A stretch of DNA of 64,000 nucleotides from NCBI RefSeq assembly GCF_002443255.2, contig NW_019211456.1, positions 31,369,341 to 31,433,340 of the forward strand, given 5' to 3'. The DNA is from Varroa destructor. Lineage: Eukaryota; Arthropoda; Arachnida; Mesostigmata; Varroidae. Every line of letters starts with the position of its first letter. Position 1 is the first letter of the stretch. The notes beneath the pieces were generated by a model. That model did not search any database. It saw only the letters and a program-made list of their open reading frames with translations, and had not been told where the DNA came from. Below, one piece after another: positions 13,401 to 28,400 of the stretch. A program made the translations under genes and the position numbers.

Positions 13401-16400
13401 GTCCAATGGATGAATGCAGCACTCGACTTTGCCTTTTTTTTTTTTTTTACCTGGTCTTTATCGCTCTTTCGCTTTTTCATCTTAGTCTCTCTCTTCATTA
13501 TTACCCTCACCATTTCCTTAGTCGTCTTGGCCTATTATTTGAATCCTTCATGACCGAACTGCTGTACCTCAGTGTACAATTCTTTGCGTTTCTTTTTAAT
13601 GACGCTTATTCTGAGGTCGTTTTTCGTTGCCCCGCTTGCATTTTGTTTTTCTTTTCGCTTTACTTGATAGTAGCAATAATAGCCTTTAATAATTTCTTTT
13701 ACTCGATACATTGAAGATATATCCATACCGTTTCCCCCCGGCATCATGCCTTTGCAGCTGTAAAGATCACTACCAATTTCCCTGTTCCCCTACATACAAC
13801 AGCAATTGCTTGTTGTTCCAATATCTGCTCGTGTACGACACCGTAGTTGAATTAGCAAGCCAACGTTTCCCAAAATCAGGGACGTTCTCTGCGTTCGAAG
13901 CATCTGCTGAGTTTCATATCACCGTGTAATCATCACCATCGTAATCGTCTTAATTATAAGCCGTTAATAAATGTGTTAGCTTTTTTTTTGTCTCTTCATT
14001 TAATCCCATTTGATACAATGCTTTTATATTATGTGTGTCCCCTCGCTTCGCAGATCATCGCCACTGCTTGCCACTCTATCGTCGGTACTTTTTCGATTTA
14101 ATTTTATACAGTCACGTTTCTCTGAGTGTTTTCACCTGAATCATGTGCAATCCTGTTGTTTCACTGTTATTATGCTGTTTTTTAGTTATATTCCGTGAGA
14201 TCCGAGAAAAAGCTTTTACGAGAGCATCTTTTCCTCATGTTTTCCTCCATGCCTTATGTTTCGTGTTTCTGTGGCGATCTTTGCTTATCATACGTTTATT
14301 GAAGATCAGCGTTTATCTCTTTCGAAAATCATATTCAAGTTATTTTTATCTGATCTATTGCACCATTTGATATTCTGTCTACAATAACAAACAGATAGGT
14401 TGGGTGTCCCAACCCAAAATTTAGGTTGTAATCAAACTGGATTACCCGCTAAGCCACAAGTGCAATCACAGTCGTCGTGTCCTCAAAGAACACAATGCGT
14501 TGTTTCCTTTTTGAATTTTTTTCATACCGTCGGCGACACCTATCCTAACCGTTTGAATTGACAGTGCCGCTCTCTTAAACCACTGTTCAAGCGGACGATT
14601 GTTACCAATCAATTGCTTTTCAGTGTTTCATGTGCTGCTCTGCCGTCTGTATATTTAACTTCAATGCTTTTCATTAGTACAGTGGTATCATCACAATAAA
14701 GCCAGACAGATTTGCCATATTCTATAATAGAAGAAGACCAAAGTATAATTTTTACTTATGCTATTTCATTCGATCAGCATTAGCCTTTTCTGTTCTGGAA
14801 GCTTTGTTTCCTCTTTTTTTAGCTGGACAGCCTTTTATTTTGTATCTTCTAGGACTTCTTTATCGAGTGCTTCATTTTCTTTGCCTTCTTTCTTTCTCTG
14901 GATGATTCGTCACCTCGAAACGCTATAACAAGAGACGCTCAATAGTAATAATAATGATTGTACGCCTAATAACAATTGAAGCTGTCTTTATGTGTTCTGA
15001 AATAGGTCACCTGTAATTTTTTCTGCCAGTTGTCCGCTTAGCTATGTTCAAATTGTCGACGTAATTTAGCCGCTAGTAGTGTAATTAAAATAAAAATTTT
15101 AATAATCAGTAGCAACTTTTCGAAAATGCTAAAAACAGTTGTAGATGTCGGTGTGTGTGTAAAGGGTGTTTGCTCTGTGTACATGTTCGGGTGTGCATGG
15201 GTGTGTGTATATATATATATATGTGTGCGTGTGGACGTGTGAATGTAAATGTGTTTTTGTATATGTGTGTGGGTGTGTATTTGTGTATGTCTGTCTTCCT
15301 TTGTCTAGTCAGTCAACAACAGTATACTATTTAGGTTAGTATTCGTTTTATATCTAGTAGTTTTAACACGGACAGCCCCATTATTTTTTCTAGCCTTGCC
15401 ACAATCTTTATGTATGTAAATATATAATAAAATTATCCATTGCAATTCTCTGTCAGGTGCATTATAGACCTTTTTTGTAGACGTCTTATATTTATACTTT
15501 AGATTCTACTATCCTGAATGAATAAACAACCCGAGTGTGTCCTCCCGAACTCCTTTCTGTCATTTATTACAGCCTCTTTTTCTACAAGCAATAGTTATAA
15601 CTCAAATAACAATAAACGCGGCGACACGTTCAAACTGTTTCTTAGTGTCATGAACCCGGCTGTGGTTCTTTGTTACCTCAATGTCCTGTATATCCTCTGT
15701 AGATGTGATAAACAATTTATAAAACTAATTTATGAATTCATTGCGCAATCAGTTTTCATTTTTATCAATATCCAGATTTTCACTGTTGCATTCTCTACCA
15801 ACAATTCAGTAGAATAACTGTCTAACTTTTATTTGAAAACGCTAATTTACTGAAGTCAACGTTCAAGTGTACATGTCGAACTGATCGAAAGAAATCTTGA
15901 ACCAAACGAAAGTATAATCAAATCCTTGCCGCCCAAATTATTTGATGCCATCTGTGTTGCAATTCATACCGCTCGTTGAGATTTACCTGGCGTTACAATT
16001 TGTTATTACATTGCAACTACTGCGCCCTCGTTGCTACAGCCCAAGTTAGTATTAATAATAGTCACCCTCATGTTACGTTCGGTATCGCTATTAGGCATTC
16101 CGTCAGACAGATGGCTGGCTTCCAGCGCGAAACGAAATCTGCCTGTTTGTGCCGTATAGGTTCGAACAGTTGTCACCTAGCAAGAATGTGTTCTTAGGAT
16201 TAGTACAGCCTTTTCTGTGCCCACGCTCATTGGTCTAGTTACGAATCCCATAGACCTCCTAACAACAAGCTGACCTGGTGGCATTGTTCAGCAATCAAAT
16301 CGGAGTTCAGTATCATTTGGTTGACCGACAGATAAAAAGCTTTGTTAGCGTAAATATCAAACATAACGGGCGTGGGATCTAACACGAGAATCGACACAGT

Positions 16401-19400
16401 CTCATATGAGCACATCAAAATCAGGCACTCACTGGCGGGTCACACTCAAGATATTAATGTCCGCGCTAAATCTATAAAAACAAAGAAGACACGAGCATTA
16501 CGTACTGGGCATATTGCAGACTAGCGGCTGCAAAGCCAAGTCGCTATGCACCAGTTTATGTCCAGTTATCACATTTTTAACTATACTCGACTAGTGTTTT
16601 TATTGTCATTTCTGCTACATCGTTACACCGATTTCGACTTTTTTTAAACAATGTTCAACCAACTGCGAGCTAGGGCGACGTGGGCATATATCTGCGAGAG
16701 TGTAGTTACCCTAGAAACGGGGAACTCTATAGAATAAGCAGGCGCAACGGGCTACTGTGTTTACTATCCTTTTGAAAAATACTTCCCAAGAACATCAAGA
16801 TAACATCGTTTGGCCTGTTTGACCCGCGAACCTCATTAGTTAATGCTACTATTTCTATCCACCGTTATATGCACGCGTGTCACACAAATGTCACCATGGT
16901 CCAATATGATATGGACATGGCCACGATTATGGATTGATAACGTGGAACAAAATCCCTCGTCTCTTCACCGGAATTCGATTTTTCTGGGTTGAAAAAGGAA
17001 CGGAAATTAAATATTTCCGAAGCGGCAAATTCGAAACCCAAGCCGTCCATCTCGACTTGACGCGCTTTATCTCTAGGGATATCGATTATCTAATAGGATT
17101 AACAGAGTCAAGAGACAAAACTACGCTAATTTGTGTAAGTATTGCCCTGTACTTCGTTTTGCTAGTTGATCTTTATATGAAGTTTTGAACGTGGTTGGTT
17201 GAATGTTTTTCAATTGTATTTGTTTTTGTATAATGTTCGTGTGTTTGTGTTTACAGTATCTATGTGAATGTTCACTTTGTTTCTCATTTCGAAATAAAAA
17301 ATCAACAAGTAATAACTTAGGGCCATTTCGGGTCCTGTAAACTCCTCTTCAGCCGTTCGTTTGTTCAGGCCATGGTCGTTTGCGCGTTTTGTACACACCA
17401 ATATCACAAGCCACTGCCGCTACGCCGTTAACGTCTCTTATTGAAGTCATCAAAGCTCCAAGTCCTACCAATGCGCAGTAGGATAATAGAGTAATAATAA
17501 TAATATTATTTAGACAGTTTCTAGATGCTGCCATCAGCTAAACAACGTTTACATTGCTAATTACTGACAGCCAGCGTAACCTGCCAGCACATTTGTACCG
17601 AGGTTTTTTTGGGAAATGTTTCTTTTATTACGTTGTTTGTTTCTGTTCGTATTGCGAATAATAAAAATATCACCCCTTTTATTTGCTGTCCAGCCAATTT
17701 TAGCTCTAATGAAGCGTAGAGATGTTTGCGTGTGTTGGGTACGGATATTTTCTTTATAAGGTAGCATGAACGACACCGTCATGTGTAACGATAGCCATAT
17801 CATCATCACATATGAATATATACGAAGATGTTTAATCATCGATAATTTTCTGCTGTAATTAACAGCTTTCATCCAAACAGTAGTAAAGTTGGCCTAAGTT
17901 GAAGCTTTCTGCCGAAGCTTCCCCTACCCCGTTCTAACGGTTCATCATTATTAGTTATATATATANNNNNNNNNNNNNNNNNNNNNNNNNNNNNNNNNNN
18001 NNNNNNNNNNNNNNNNNNNNNNNNNNNNNNNNNNNNNNNNNNNNNNNNNNNNNNNNNNNNNNNNNTGGTAATAGTAAAGTACTTTATAACACAAGAATAA
18101 TAGTCATCACCATCAATCACCGTATTATCATCTACCATTTCGATAAACACCTTCCGGGCCTTCGTGTTAATCATTTGTGTACGTGTTGTGTGTGGCTGTT
18201 TCCGACTGTTGTGTAAGAGCCTATTTTCTCGTTACCTTTTCATTATTTCAACTATTATTATTGTTTGATTAATGTAGCTCGTGTCGCATTTTACCACAAG
18301 CATTGTCGTTGTAATAATGATAACGCTTATACTAATAACTTGATTCAACGGTAGAGACCAGCATGGTTCATCATCATGTTGAAAAGCCATGATAGTTGCT
18401 ATTGTTTTGTGGTAGGTTTTCTGTAATGCAACGATGTTTACTCTAAACACCATTTTTATGAATATATTCTATTCAGCATATAGATAGAGCGCATCTTTCC
18501 CTCTTGTTGCTGTTTTTGATGACGTTTTCGATCGATTACTGAATGGGTTTCAATTTAGATGAATTTTCTTTTCCACTTACAACGTTCACTGTAACAAATT
18601 TGCTGTTGTTGTTAAGCAAGCTATTCGTAAGAGGCAAATACCCAAATCCCGAGGAACAGAAAGAGCATAGCATCACTGCAGTCAAGGTTTCCCTCTGGGT
18701 TTCAGCCAGTAGATGATCGTTTTCATCGTTTCAAATCGTAAGTTCGCGTTCTTTTTCTGATTAAAACTCCGACCGTTGGCATTCTGTGCCACCCACAATA
18801 TGCCTGCAGTTGCGTAGAAACCGGGCTGATAATTCAGAGATGATCCTTATCAACTCTACATCGCTCTTTTAGGTGATTAGAACCTGGCTGTAGTAGGGAG
18901 CAACAAAGTCATCGAGGCCTTTGGACGGCTCGCAGACATATCGATGTGTCGTTGAGTCTATTTTGTTTATACATGCACATTTAATGTATGAACACGTTTA
19001 ATGTATGAACATTTAATGAACACAGGCTCTAGCAGATCTTTCTCGACAATATTAGACTACACAGAGAGAACAAAAAGGAAAAACAGCGAAGTTCACGTGT
19101 TGTACAGCACCAATCCCATTGAGGAGAATTCCATTTTATCATTTCGACAAAATTAACGATCTAGATCAGCCTAGACAAACACTGAAAGCTACCGAGCCAC
19201 AAGCATAAGCGCATGTAACGTATTAGTCTCTTTTTTTTATTCCAACATGCTGATCGGAGATAGTATATTGAGATCTCACCTGTATCTCACCTGTAACAAA
19301 ACACAACGATGTAAAACTTGTACCTGCCTGGGCTGAAAATGATAATAGCTGTTCTTTCTTGCCGTTTCTGTTGCCAGAGGAATTTAATAGAGCAAGAATC

Positions 19401-22400
19401 GCCTGATTATAAAACTAATAATAATATCAAAAGACTAATGAGATACTATTCTTTGCCGCCAACAAGGGACTGTCGACATATCTGAGTTTAAAATTCGTTA
19501 AAAGCAATCTTGAACTATATGTTAAATTCGGCATTTCGCTCCACATCTGACTCATTGTGAAAATAGTGCTTATTTTGCTTTGCTTTTAGTGTGGAAGCCT
19601 CATAATGGATCACACTGCTGTTACCCAACCATTGAAGAACACGCTAGTCTTTCCTTGCCTTCTCTATGGGCTATGTATGCTACAGGTAGGTAGATAGGTC
19701 TCCGCCGTTTTCTCCACACTATGTTTATGATGTGTGTATGCGCTTATAAGTGATGTCGTCGCAGTATGTGGTGTACATGTAGTACATAATAGAAATAGCT
19801 ATATTGTCATTGTCATAACCTCTAGTCACAAATAACACACTGAAAAACAGGCCCCAACGCAAGAGCTGCACACGGCTAGGATGTGACAGGTTTCTTGGTG
19901 GCATCAATTACAAGCCAATCCGCACGAGGCCCGAGTGTCCTCTGTGTGAATGTGGATGTCTAAGTGTGAATGGCTTAGAGAGCTGGGACTGTGACCGAGC
20001 ACATCATAGAGCACTATCGTATGGGCATGAGCGGCCCCTATGTATCATGTGAGAGTCATTTGAATTTGTGCGGGGCTCAAAAGTACACCCATATCCGTAG
20101 AATTTGTGTGGGTAGCTTCGCTTGAACCGCCGGATAGCGTTCTTGATGGTTCAGCTTTTTGGCTTACATCACTAGGACTATCATAATTAACATTATCGTT
20201 GCATTACATCCCACATTAAATATAAAATCGATTACCATTGTCGAACAATTAAATAGTGTTTTCTAATACACATATGATGCTTTATATAGAAAGAAATTAG
20301 AATATGTAGTCTATTCGGCCTGTTTCTTGTATCGAATCGCCTTTTTTCTTTCTCGCAGACTTCTAGTGTCTCATTGAAATTTCCATCATCTTTACTCAGT
20401 TTCCCTGTTGCTGTAGCTGTGTGTCAGTTTTGTCCATTCATCCGCACACAATCCACAATCCACCAGCATACCCGTGTCTCAACGAGTTGGCCAGCCATCA
20501 ACACCAATGACCACCGTCGGACCAGAATCAGAGCAGACGACAGACGACCAGGCCATCACTATCGCTATTTTCGCCATAACCTCCTCTCCTATTTTTCATC
20601 ACCTCCTTTGGCCTCCTTTTTTCGTCCTTTTCCCTCCTTTCTGCTTTTCTTCCGTCACCTCCTCCTCCTCCTCCAAAAGTCTCTCCACTTTCGACCATTA
20701 ATTCACCACCAACTCCTTTTTTCTTTTGCTCCTTTTTCTCTCGCCCTCATCTCCTCCTCATCCTCGGCCCTCCTGGCCGTGTCGACGCTCGTTGGAAGGT
20801 TCGTTTATTCGTGGCTCTAAAAACAGAACGAAAAGGAAACAGCGCAACAACAACAACAAGAACAACGACAACAGCAACAACAACAACAAAAACTCAAATT
20901 AATATAAAAATACCCTTTCACTCAAAAAATTGCGTGGAATCAGACTCAAATGCTTGTTCGTCTTCTTGTGTGCGTGTTCGAATGTACATAAATGTCTGTA
21001 TATTAGCGCGTTTGGCTACATGCACATCCGTTCTAAACTATATAGAATCCATACATAATAATGCTTGTGTGTCTGTTGATAGAATTGCGCAAGGAAGCTC
21101 ATTACTCGATGAAAAAATTAACGTAACTGTGAGCTGACAGGTACATGTATACAGCGCACATGCTAAAGGCGCCTTACATAGGAATCGATTAGTTGCCGTC
21201 AAATATAATGGCTGTGAAATGCGTTTCTATTGGCGCACAATTCTGATAACCTACTACATCTACGTTGGCTGGAAACTGAATTCCGGTGTTTACAAATGTA
21301 TCTGCAATTACTAAAGAAGCACGTCTGAGCAGTTCATTGTCGCTTAAAGTCAGTACAAATTCGAGGAAACTCGTGACAGCTAACGATCGGTGAGTATAGA
21401 ATATTTTAAAGAAAAAAAAGTATGAAACAATCGACCGCTATTTATATCATAGACTACGTGAATTTTCCGAGTTTTACACCCGGCCCAGTCATCAGCTATT
21501 TCATAATGTGGCTAGCTCCCATTTCGAGTCGAAGTATGTGTATGACCGAATTCGGACCAAGACCACTGCGTCTTCCTAAGCTTTGCACCCAAATACGTTA
21601 CCCTATCACAACGCCACCATAGAGTATTGCATAGTGCATTGTTCTGTGTATGTGCATGTGAAACTTTGTTTGCAAAAACCGTTCTATAAATGTACAACCT
21701 CATGTCTGCCTATTTAAAAATTGAGTTGTTTTCTAGTACATCTGTGTGTGACTACTCAACATGACCACTAAGCTTAACTGACAGAAGAACCAATTGCGGG
21801 TGATAATAATAATTGTGGCTATTTGTGCTATGCGCACCGTTCCAATCGAGCGTATTCCCAACTATTTTCCTAGCAATCATCGGCTACACCATGCGAGACG
21901 TACGAAGAGGCCCCTTGTCAAAAAGTCGCAATTTGGTTATAAAAATCTGCTACCCAGCTCGACTCCACAGCAGACATGTCTTCAGTAACAATGCTAGTAC
22001 TTCTGTCGGTGATAGGGCTTTTTATCAGTAGCAGATGGGCTTGCCGCATTATGCAGTGAGTGTTTTCATTTATTATGGACAACTAAAGTAATTTTCTCGC
22101 AAGCAAGTCGACTCCAGAGTCAGCGTCATTAACAAGCAAAAGATTTAATTTTTCTAACGTTGATTCCAGATGGAGGAATAGTAGTTCAAGGTTTTTATGT
22201 AATTCCATTTTGTTTTAAATTTAAAACGAGTGGCAAGCTCTACATATTACTATACTATTTCTATGTCTATTCCTAAACGCCACTATTTATGATTTGCAAG
22301 AGTGGCACGTCTGATGAGTCCCCACACTTCTTTCGATGAGGGAAAAATTTCAAAAACTCATTAGCTGATGCTTGTATTCACAATGTACATCAGGGCCATT

Positions 22401-25400
22401 TGTTATTATGCGATCTTGACAAATCAATGCTGAAAATTTCTGACAGCCTCATGGATGTGACGCGGTAATCGAGAACACACAGTGTGGTCACCCCACGACG
22501 AACGATCTCGTCCCGACATTTTTATCACAGCCTGGATTGAGAAAAGCACAATCGAGTAATAAGTCTAGCCCTCTACACGTGTAGATTTGTGTAGTTTCGA
22601 TCATGCTTCGAAGATGACGATACACGGCGCAGCATATGTTAGCGTCGATTTTCTCAAACAAGCCTGTACTGAGATTAGGTTCGGTATCGCACATCACAAG
22701 CTTCGATATCGTAGACACCAGCGTTCCAGCAATCAAGTGGAGTACGAACGCCTTCTAGGCAGCCATATACCTACCTACCATTTTTTCTGATATGTAATTT
22801 TTTGATTTACGGCTTCTCAAAGTAAGTTGGAAGTGAAACATGCTTGCCCACTAGTTGCTCCTCTTAGGGCATGGAGGGATCACACGGACTTAGGCCGGTT
22901 GAATTAACGGTTCAAAGCTAGCGTTTGATATTTTTTACTTAATACAGCAAGTAACTGAAACATGGCGATGAAGTTTGGCGTTGGCACCGACTGCGTGCTT
23001 TCGAATGCAGAACCAACGGTCCACGAATCTCTCAAGGAACTCCGAAGTAGCGGGCTGCATTCGTTATTTCAATTTCCTATCTTAAAGTAGCACATGCCCT
23101 AATGTTCCTTGCAACTTTTACAATGCTATCAACAATGTTTGAGCTATAATTTTATAACACGTTGCATGTGAAATGTTAGTTTTGGCCAACAGAGCCCTCG
23201 GCTCTAAACTCTGCACTCATGAACTGCAGCAATGCATGCCCTTCCTCTGGGTGGTCACTTTACTAAACTTCAACACTCCAATCCGTTTGTACCATTTGCT
23301 TAAGGCCCCCTTGCCTAATGTCTTCACCGATCTTCGATTAATTTCCGCAGCGCGCGGTCTTTGAGGAATAAAGGCCTGACCACAGAGTGGTAATTTTCAA
23401 TATTAAAAGATATTTTCCTTTTTGACTTGTCTCTCCGTAAATGCAACCAGTTTTTTTCTTACAAGTTCCTAGAAGACTGAAATATTTTCCAGCTAAATCA
23501 TGTCTGCTAGCGAAGTTACTCAATTTCGAAACCCGCTGAATTCAATTGTAAGTACATAATATTTGGGTGTTTATAAACGTCTTGACTTGTTCGATAACCC
23601 GTTTGCTCAGCAAAGCATCGTTTGCAATCATGTACGATACATTAACAAAATGTATAACACGCAAGTATCAAAAAAGCGTGACCAAAACCACTCATCAGAA
23701 AAGTAGAAAAATTTCCATTAAAAAATAGGTTAACATATTTTATGATTGTAAATGGCATAGTTTCGGTCAAGTTATCCATATTCGATGTGAATACGCGAAA
23801 CATACCCTTAACGAAATTATCTATTTAAATTAGGATGTTAAAATCGAAAAATTATTAAGCATGCTTGCACCAATTGGCGCAGTTAAGATGTCCTTCAAAA
23901 GCCTGATTCTTTTTTTGAATCCCATTATTAATTCAAGCAATTTCCGAATGAGGGCGCAACTGTGAAAATATCGACAAATAAAGGAAGGCCCAGAAAGCAC
24001 AATCATGCGACCGTAAAACACTGAATAATGTTTTACTTTTTTGACCTTTTAAGGTTTCATTTAATTCACTAAGAACAATACTCCTTTCCGCATCATCACG
24101 ACGAAATGCAGTAGGTCAACTTCTACCGATTTTTATCCAAGCACTCAAAAGGGCTTTTTATGATGTACGTGTGTAGGTCAGCTTTTGCTTCAATCGTCAC
24201 AATAGGCTTCTCTTTATTATTACTTTTACACAGCTATGGTAAGCCTATTCTAGAACTGAGGGGCCGAAGCAGGTGAGCTGCCAGATCTTTTAAACGTAAT
24301 CTCTTCTGGCTGCTTGAGCGAAACTCACGAAAGATGACACATTAAATATAGTCAGAAAATGAGATAGCTGTTGGGAAGAGAGCGCAGGGTTGTTTCTCTT
24401 CCCAAAACCGTTTCCTTTTTTTACTCTTTCTTGCTATTGATGTTGCTGTGCGTTAGTCGTTATTGGTATTTATACGGTACCAGCTTGCTGCTGTCAACTG
24501 TTGTGGCAGTTGCGGCGCAACGGGCAAAGACTTCACTCTCTCAGTCATGGGTGCCGCCCGCGTAGCAGTGTGCATTATGCCTTAAAAATAGCAGCATACG
24601 GATTCACTGAGTTGAAACATACATAAATTGAAAGCGTACGAACTTGAAAAATCTAAAGCCGTATAGAAATAGGCGATAAGACGGTAAGTGAAGGACTACT
24701 TTTCTTTATCAGGGAGGAAAGTAGATCCCTTGTCTCCGCCACCGCTTTCGTCGAGGCCACTTAGAAACCTGCCAAATTGACGCACACTGAGGCCTGGACT
24801 ATATTAGTATTTTAGGTTGGTGGGTAACTTGGGTATGACTTGGATGTCGCGCGGTTAGGTAGTCACTTTCTTCTTTACCTTTACTTATAGTTGTACGTAT
24901 AAGAGTTCGACCAGCAGGCAACTTTTGCCAACGAGGTCTGACGGCAGGACCACGCTTTCCCGTACTTATTTTCTGTTAGCTGAGTAAAAACGAAAAATCA
25001 AGTGTAACCAATAGAGCACAATAATCGATTCAATCGGTGTAACATTCTCTAATTGGTCTTAAACTGTAACTAATTTGAATACATACCTCAGAGGCGTTGC
25101 GGTTTGGACCGCGCTGGCTGTCGCCCTGTGCGCCGGCTTGGCCAGGTTGACCCTCTTCAGGACAGTCCCGAAAGATGTGACCTGGCTTGCCACACCGGTA
25201 GCAGCTCTTATCCACCTCAGGACAGTCGCGCGCGATGTGTCCCGTTTTACCGCAATTGTAGCACGACATCTCACCTAGAGGAAACAATTGCGTCATAAAA
25301 CAATTTACAACTCACTCTTTTTTCGAAAGATTCCACGCAATACATGAAAATCGATTTTTTTTAAAACTCAGTAACAAAAGAAAAGTCACAGAACATGAGT

Positions 25401-28400
25401 AAATTTCGTTTAGATATATTTCGGACACATACTTGCAAGAAAAAACGATGCGAAAGTATTTTCCTTTTATTTATTTTATACAGATCTCTGGGTTACAAAA
25501 CTATAGATTACAAATCTTATATTACAAAACTATAGATTTTGCTTAATAAATTACGAATTGTTAACTGGAGAATGGGCTCCATCAGGCTTATCTGATGAGT
25601 GTCGAAAAATCAGATCTGGTATGATTTTTCAACAATTTTTTTTCTAGGGTTTCAAGAGCCCTTTATTTAGATACTGTACGGAACTGGGTCGATTAATCTA
25701 AGGTAAGATGTTACTAGTTAAACCACTATATTATAATTATGAATTAAGCACTGTTTTATACTATTATATATTCAATATTATAATCAAAATTATTATATTA
25801 TATATATGTATATTATATATATATATACATTATATGTCTCTTTAACGAGAAAAAAACTAGCATCCAAGGCCGCTTATTTATCAAGCAAGTAGAGATCTCT
25901 TCCACAAGAAAAGGCTTTACGGGCTTCTATAAAGCCACCCGAATAAACCATCGTAGCACGGGCCGCTTAGATGGGTAGGACCTCTGCTTTCACACCGACA
26001 AATTCTCTTGCGCGAAAGGCGGCAAAAAATGCAGTTTTTACGCCAAAGCAGTCTTTTCGCGGGTCGTTTCGTTCGTCTAGTTTGTCTGTCCGTTGTTAGA
26101 CGGTCCATCATTTCGTTGGGTATTGGGTTTAGAGGGCATGCGTCTACACACGGTTTAAGAGCTAAAGGGACGGAGAAAACCACTGAGCAACTGAAATTGC
26201 AGTTGAAGAAAAGTTGGCCCCTTTACAACTATTCTCCCATTCTGTGCAGCGCCTGAATTGTCCCGGCCTTCATCTTCTTTTTTGAAACATGGAAAAGACC
26301 GCAGAATTGGTGGTGGCAGCAAGAACGTTTCCAGTTTTTCTTCGCCCTCGGTTTGATAATAAGTGAAATTGAACACCCATGAGCTTTTGTCGAGCGACGA
26401 GTCACGAACCCAAGTCGGGAAATTCGACCAGCAGCCGTGGACCGCTAAGAAAACGCAGATCTCGTGGTGGCTAGCCTTTCGATAACCCGTTCCGATGTCG
26501 CTTTGCCGCAGACCTTCTGTCTCTTGGGAAACGTTTTAGAACGTGCATAAACGCCATTTCTCAGCTCCATCTCTTCATTGCCAGCTATCGCATGGCAGTA
26601 CAGGTGTTGCCAGGGTTGATCGCCGCTCACCAGCCAACTTGAACTAAAGCGTAACATCATTTTAACCTGGCAGTGACGGAGCGGGGGCAGAAGTAGTAGC
26701 AATCCAATGGAAACCACGGCCGTAATTCGACTGACCTACTCTTTGCAACGTAATCATCGTAAGCAGTAGAAACGGTAACTCACTATTTCTCCATTCGCTC
26801 AACTCAGTTTAGTTCACATTTCTCATTTGTTCCGCGCTCCGTTTGATGATGGTAGTCCTCCCCACTTCCCGAGTGCTTATCGCTCTTTCGCCATTTCACT
26901 CGCTCTCACTTATACTAACACAACCTCTTTGTGTTGGCGTCGGGTCTGCATCGCTCGCGCTCCATTGAGATCAAATTGTTTTTTAGGTTTTAGGTATAGC
27001 TGGCGTGGGCTGGCTTTCGCGAGTGGCTAAGTAGACGAAGACTTGAGCTGACACAATGCGATTGCTGGGCAGCGGTAGGGAAAGTACTGGCGCTGTCAAC
27101 GGAATCGGACGATACGAACGCCCACGGCGATGGCTACGACCGCTTAGAGGTATAAATGAAAAAGCAGGAGTCCACTGTCGATAGAAGCTAGCAGCGCAAA
27201 GGTGCAAACGCAACTGATCCCATCCGAAACTACCTGCTCGAATGGTCCTACGCGTTATTATCTATCCTTTTCTCCACTTCCCGTCCCCATCACCGGTTTA
27301 TCCTCCCTTTCCCTTCACGAAAATTAAGTGTCCAAAAATAAGTGTATTCTTTCTGACAAGAATTAACTGGTTGCTCCCGAGTATCCGCTGCCTTTTGCGA
27401 TATGACCAACCAGCATGCATCCGCAAACGTTCACGTCATAAACTCCCCGGTAGCGGCCTAACGTTTTGTTCGGACGCTCTGTTGTGAAGCTTCATCGTCC
27501 GTTATATAAGTGGCCTTGTCTACGTAGTTCCATGGCGTCACTTTTTAAGCGATTCCGCATTATCTCCCCTATGGGCACGTCCGTCTACAAGATCCTCATC
27601 GTCAGCGTATGTTTAACGACTAATCGCAGACGACAAATCGGTCCAAAACTTTGCTCATTTCGGCACAGCCATCTGTTGCTGTATTTATCCCTTGAATAGA
27701 ACCTAACTCACAACAACGGCAAACGGCGGAGGACTTTGAATTATCCAGACCTGGAAGCAGTCATATTGAACGGCAGACTCTGCTCACAGAGCGCATCATA
27801 TAATACCTATTTACAAATTTCAGTTTTCCGCTAGAATTTCGAATAGCTTAGATATCCCGCAGGCTATATACGTTATAAGTCCTCACGCAAGGAAGCATGC
27901 ATGAATTAATGGAAAAAATTCAAGGCAGCAAATCAAAAGCCGTAATCGCGCTCGTCGTAGCAGAGGATGCAGTGTTTGTTAACACTCCCACGATGAATAA
28001 TCTATGAGATAGGTAGAAATACTTGACTCGATTATGTGGCGATCTAACTCAGTTATCTCTTATAAACAGGCTGTTTTTCTGCAGTTGTTGGCGTGGTCGT
28101 CGTCATGTTTTCTTTTGAACAGAGACCATTATTACGTGTGTCAAAAATTATATACAGCCCAAGTGGAATTGTATCAGAAGGTCACCATCGTTTAGAACAG
28201 ATATTGATAATCAAAATTGAGATAACTTGGTTTGGTAAACTTATTTTGTTTTTACGGCTTTGGTTTTACGGCAAGACACGGTATTTGCGCTATCCGCCAC
28301 CTGAAGGTAGCAATCAAGCATTTTATCTGACGTCCTTCAATATGATAATGCAAATTAATCGATTGCAAAACCAATCCGTTATTGTGTCCCACCACTGAGA

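Larger units (their letters stand above)
11344..25086. other. CNBP intron 2 (13.7 kb)
   Basis: Donor GTATGT at 25086 and acceptor TTTTCAG at 11344, both read on the minus strand. The plus strand is markedly T-rich between about 12.8 and 18.7 kb. The intron holds a TG/TA-rich tract (15147-15295), the assembly gap, a pyrimidine-rich block (20577-20674), a CAA-rich run (20844-20891) and several plus-strand exon-like segments that are annotated separately. The rest shows nothing I can name. Confidence 0.8.

Noticed and set aside
13406..13714. Plus-strand Phe/Leu/Ser-rich frame of 102 codons resembling a membrane protein
   Set aside because: T-rich intronic DNA always yields hydrophobic frames; there is no signal peptide pattern, splice border or conservation clue.
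16158..16168. B-box-like GGTTCGAACAG, possible tRNA
   Set aside because: No T-stem pairing and no A box or acceptor stem around it. Other TTCGAAC-type matches in the window also failed.
20374..20820. Longest plus-strand open frame (148 codons), Ser/Pro/Phe-rich
   Set aside because: It is created by a pyrimidine-rich low-complexity block; composition explains the frame and no domain is visible.
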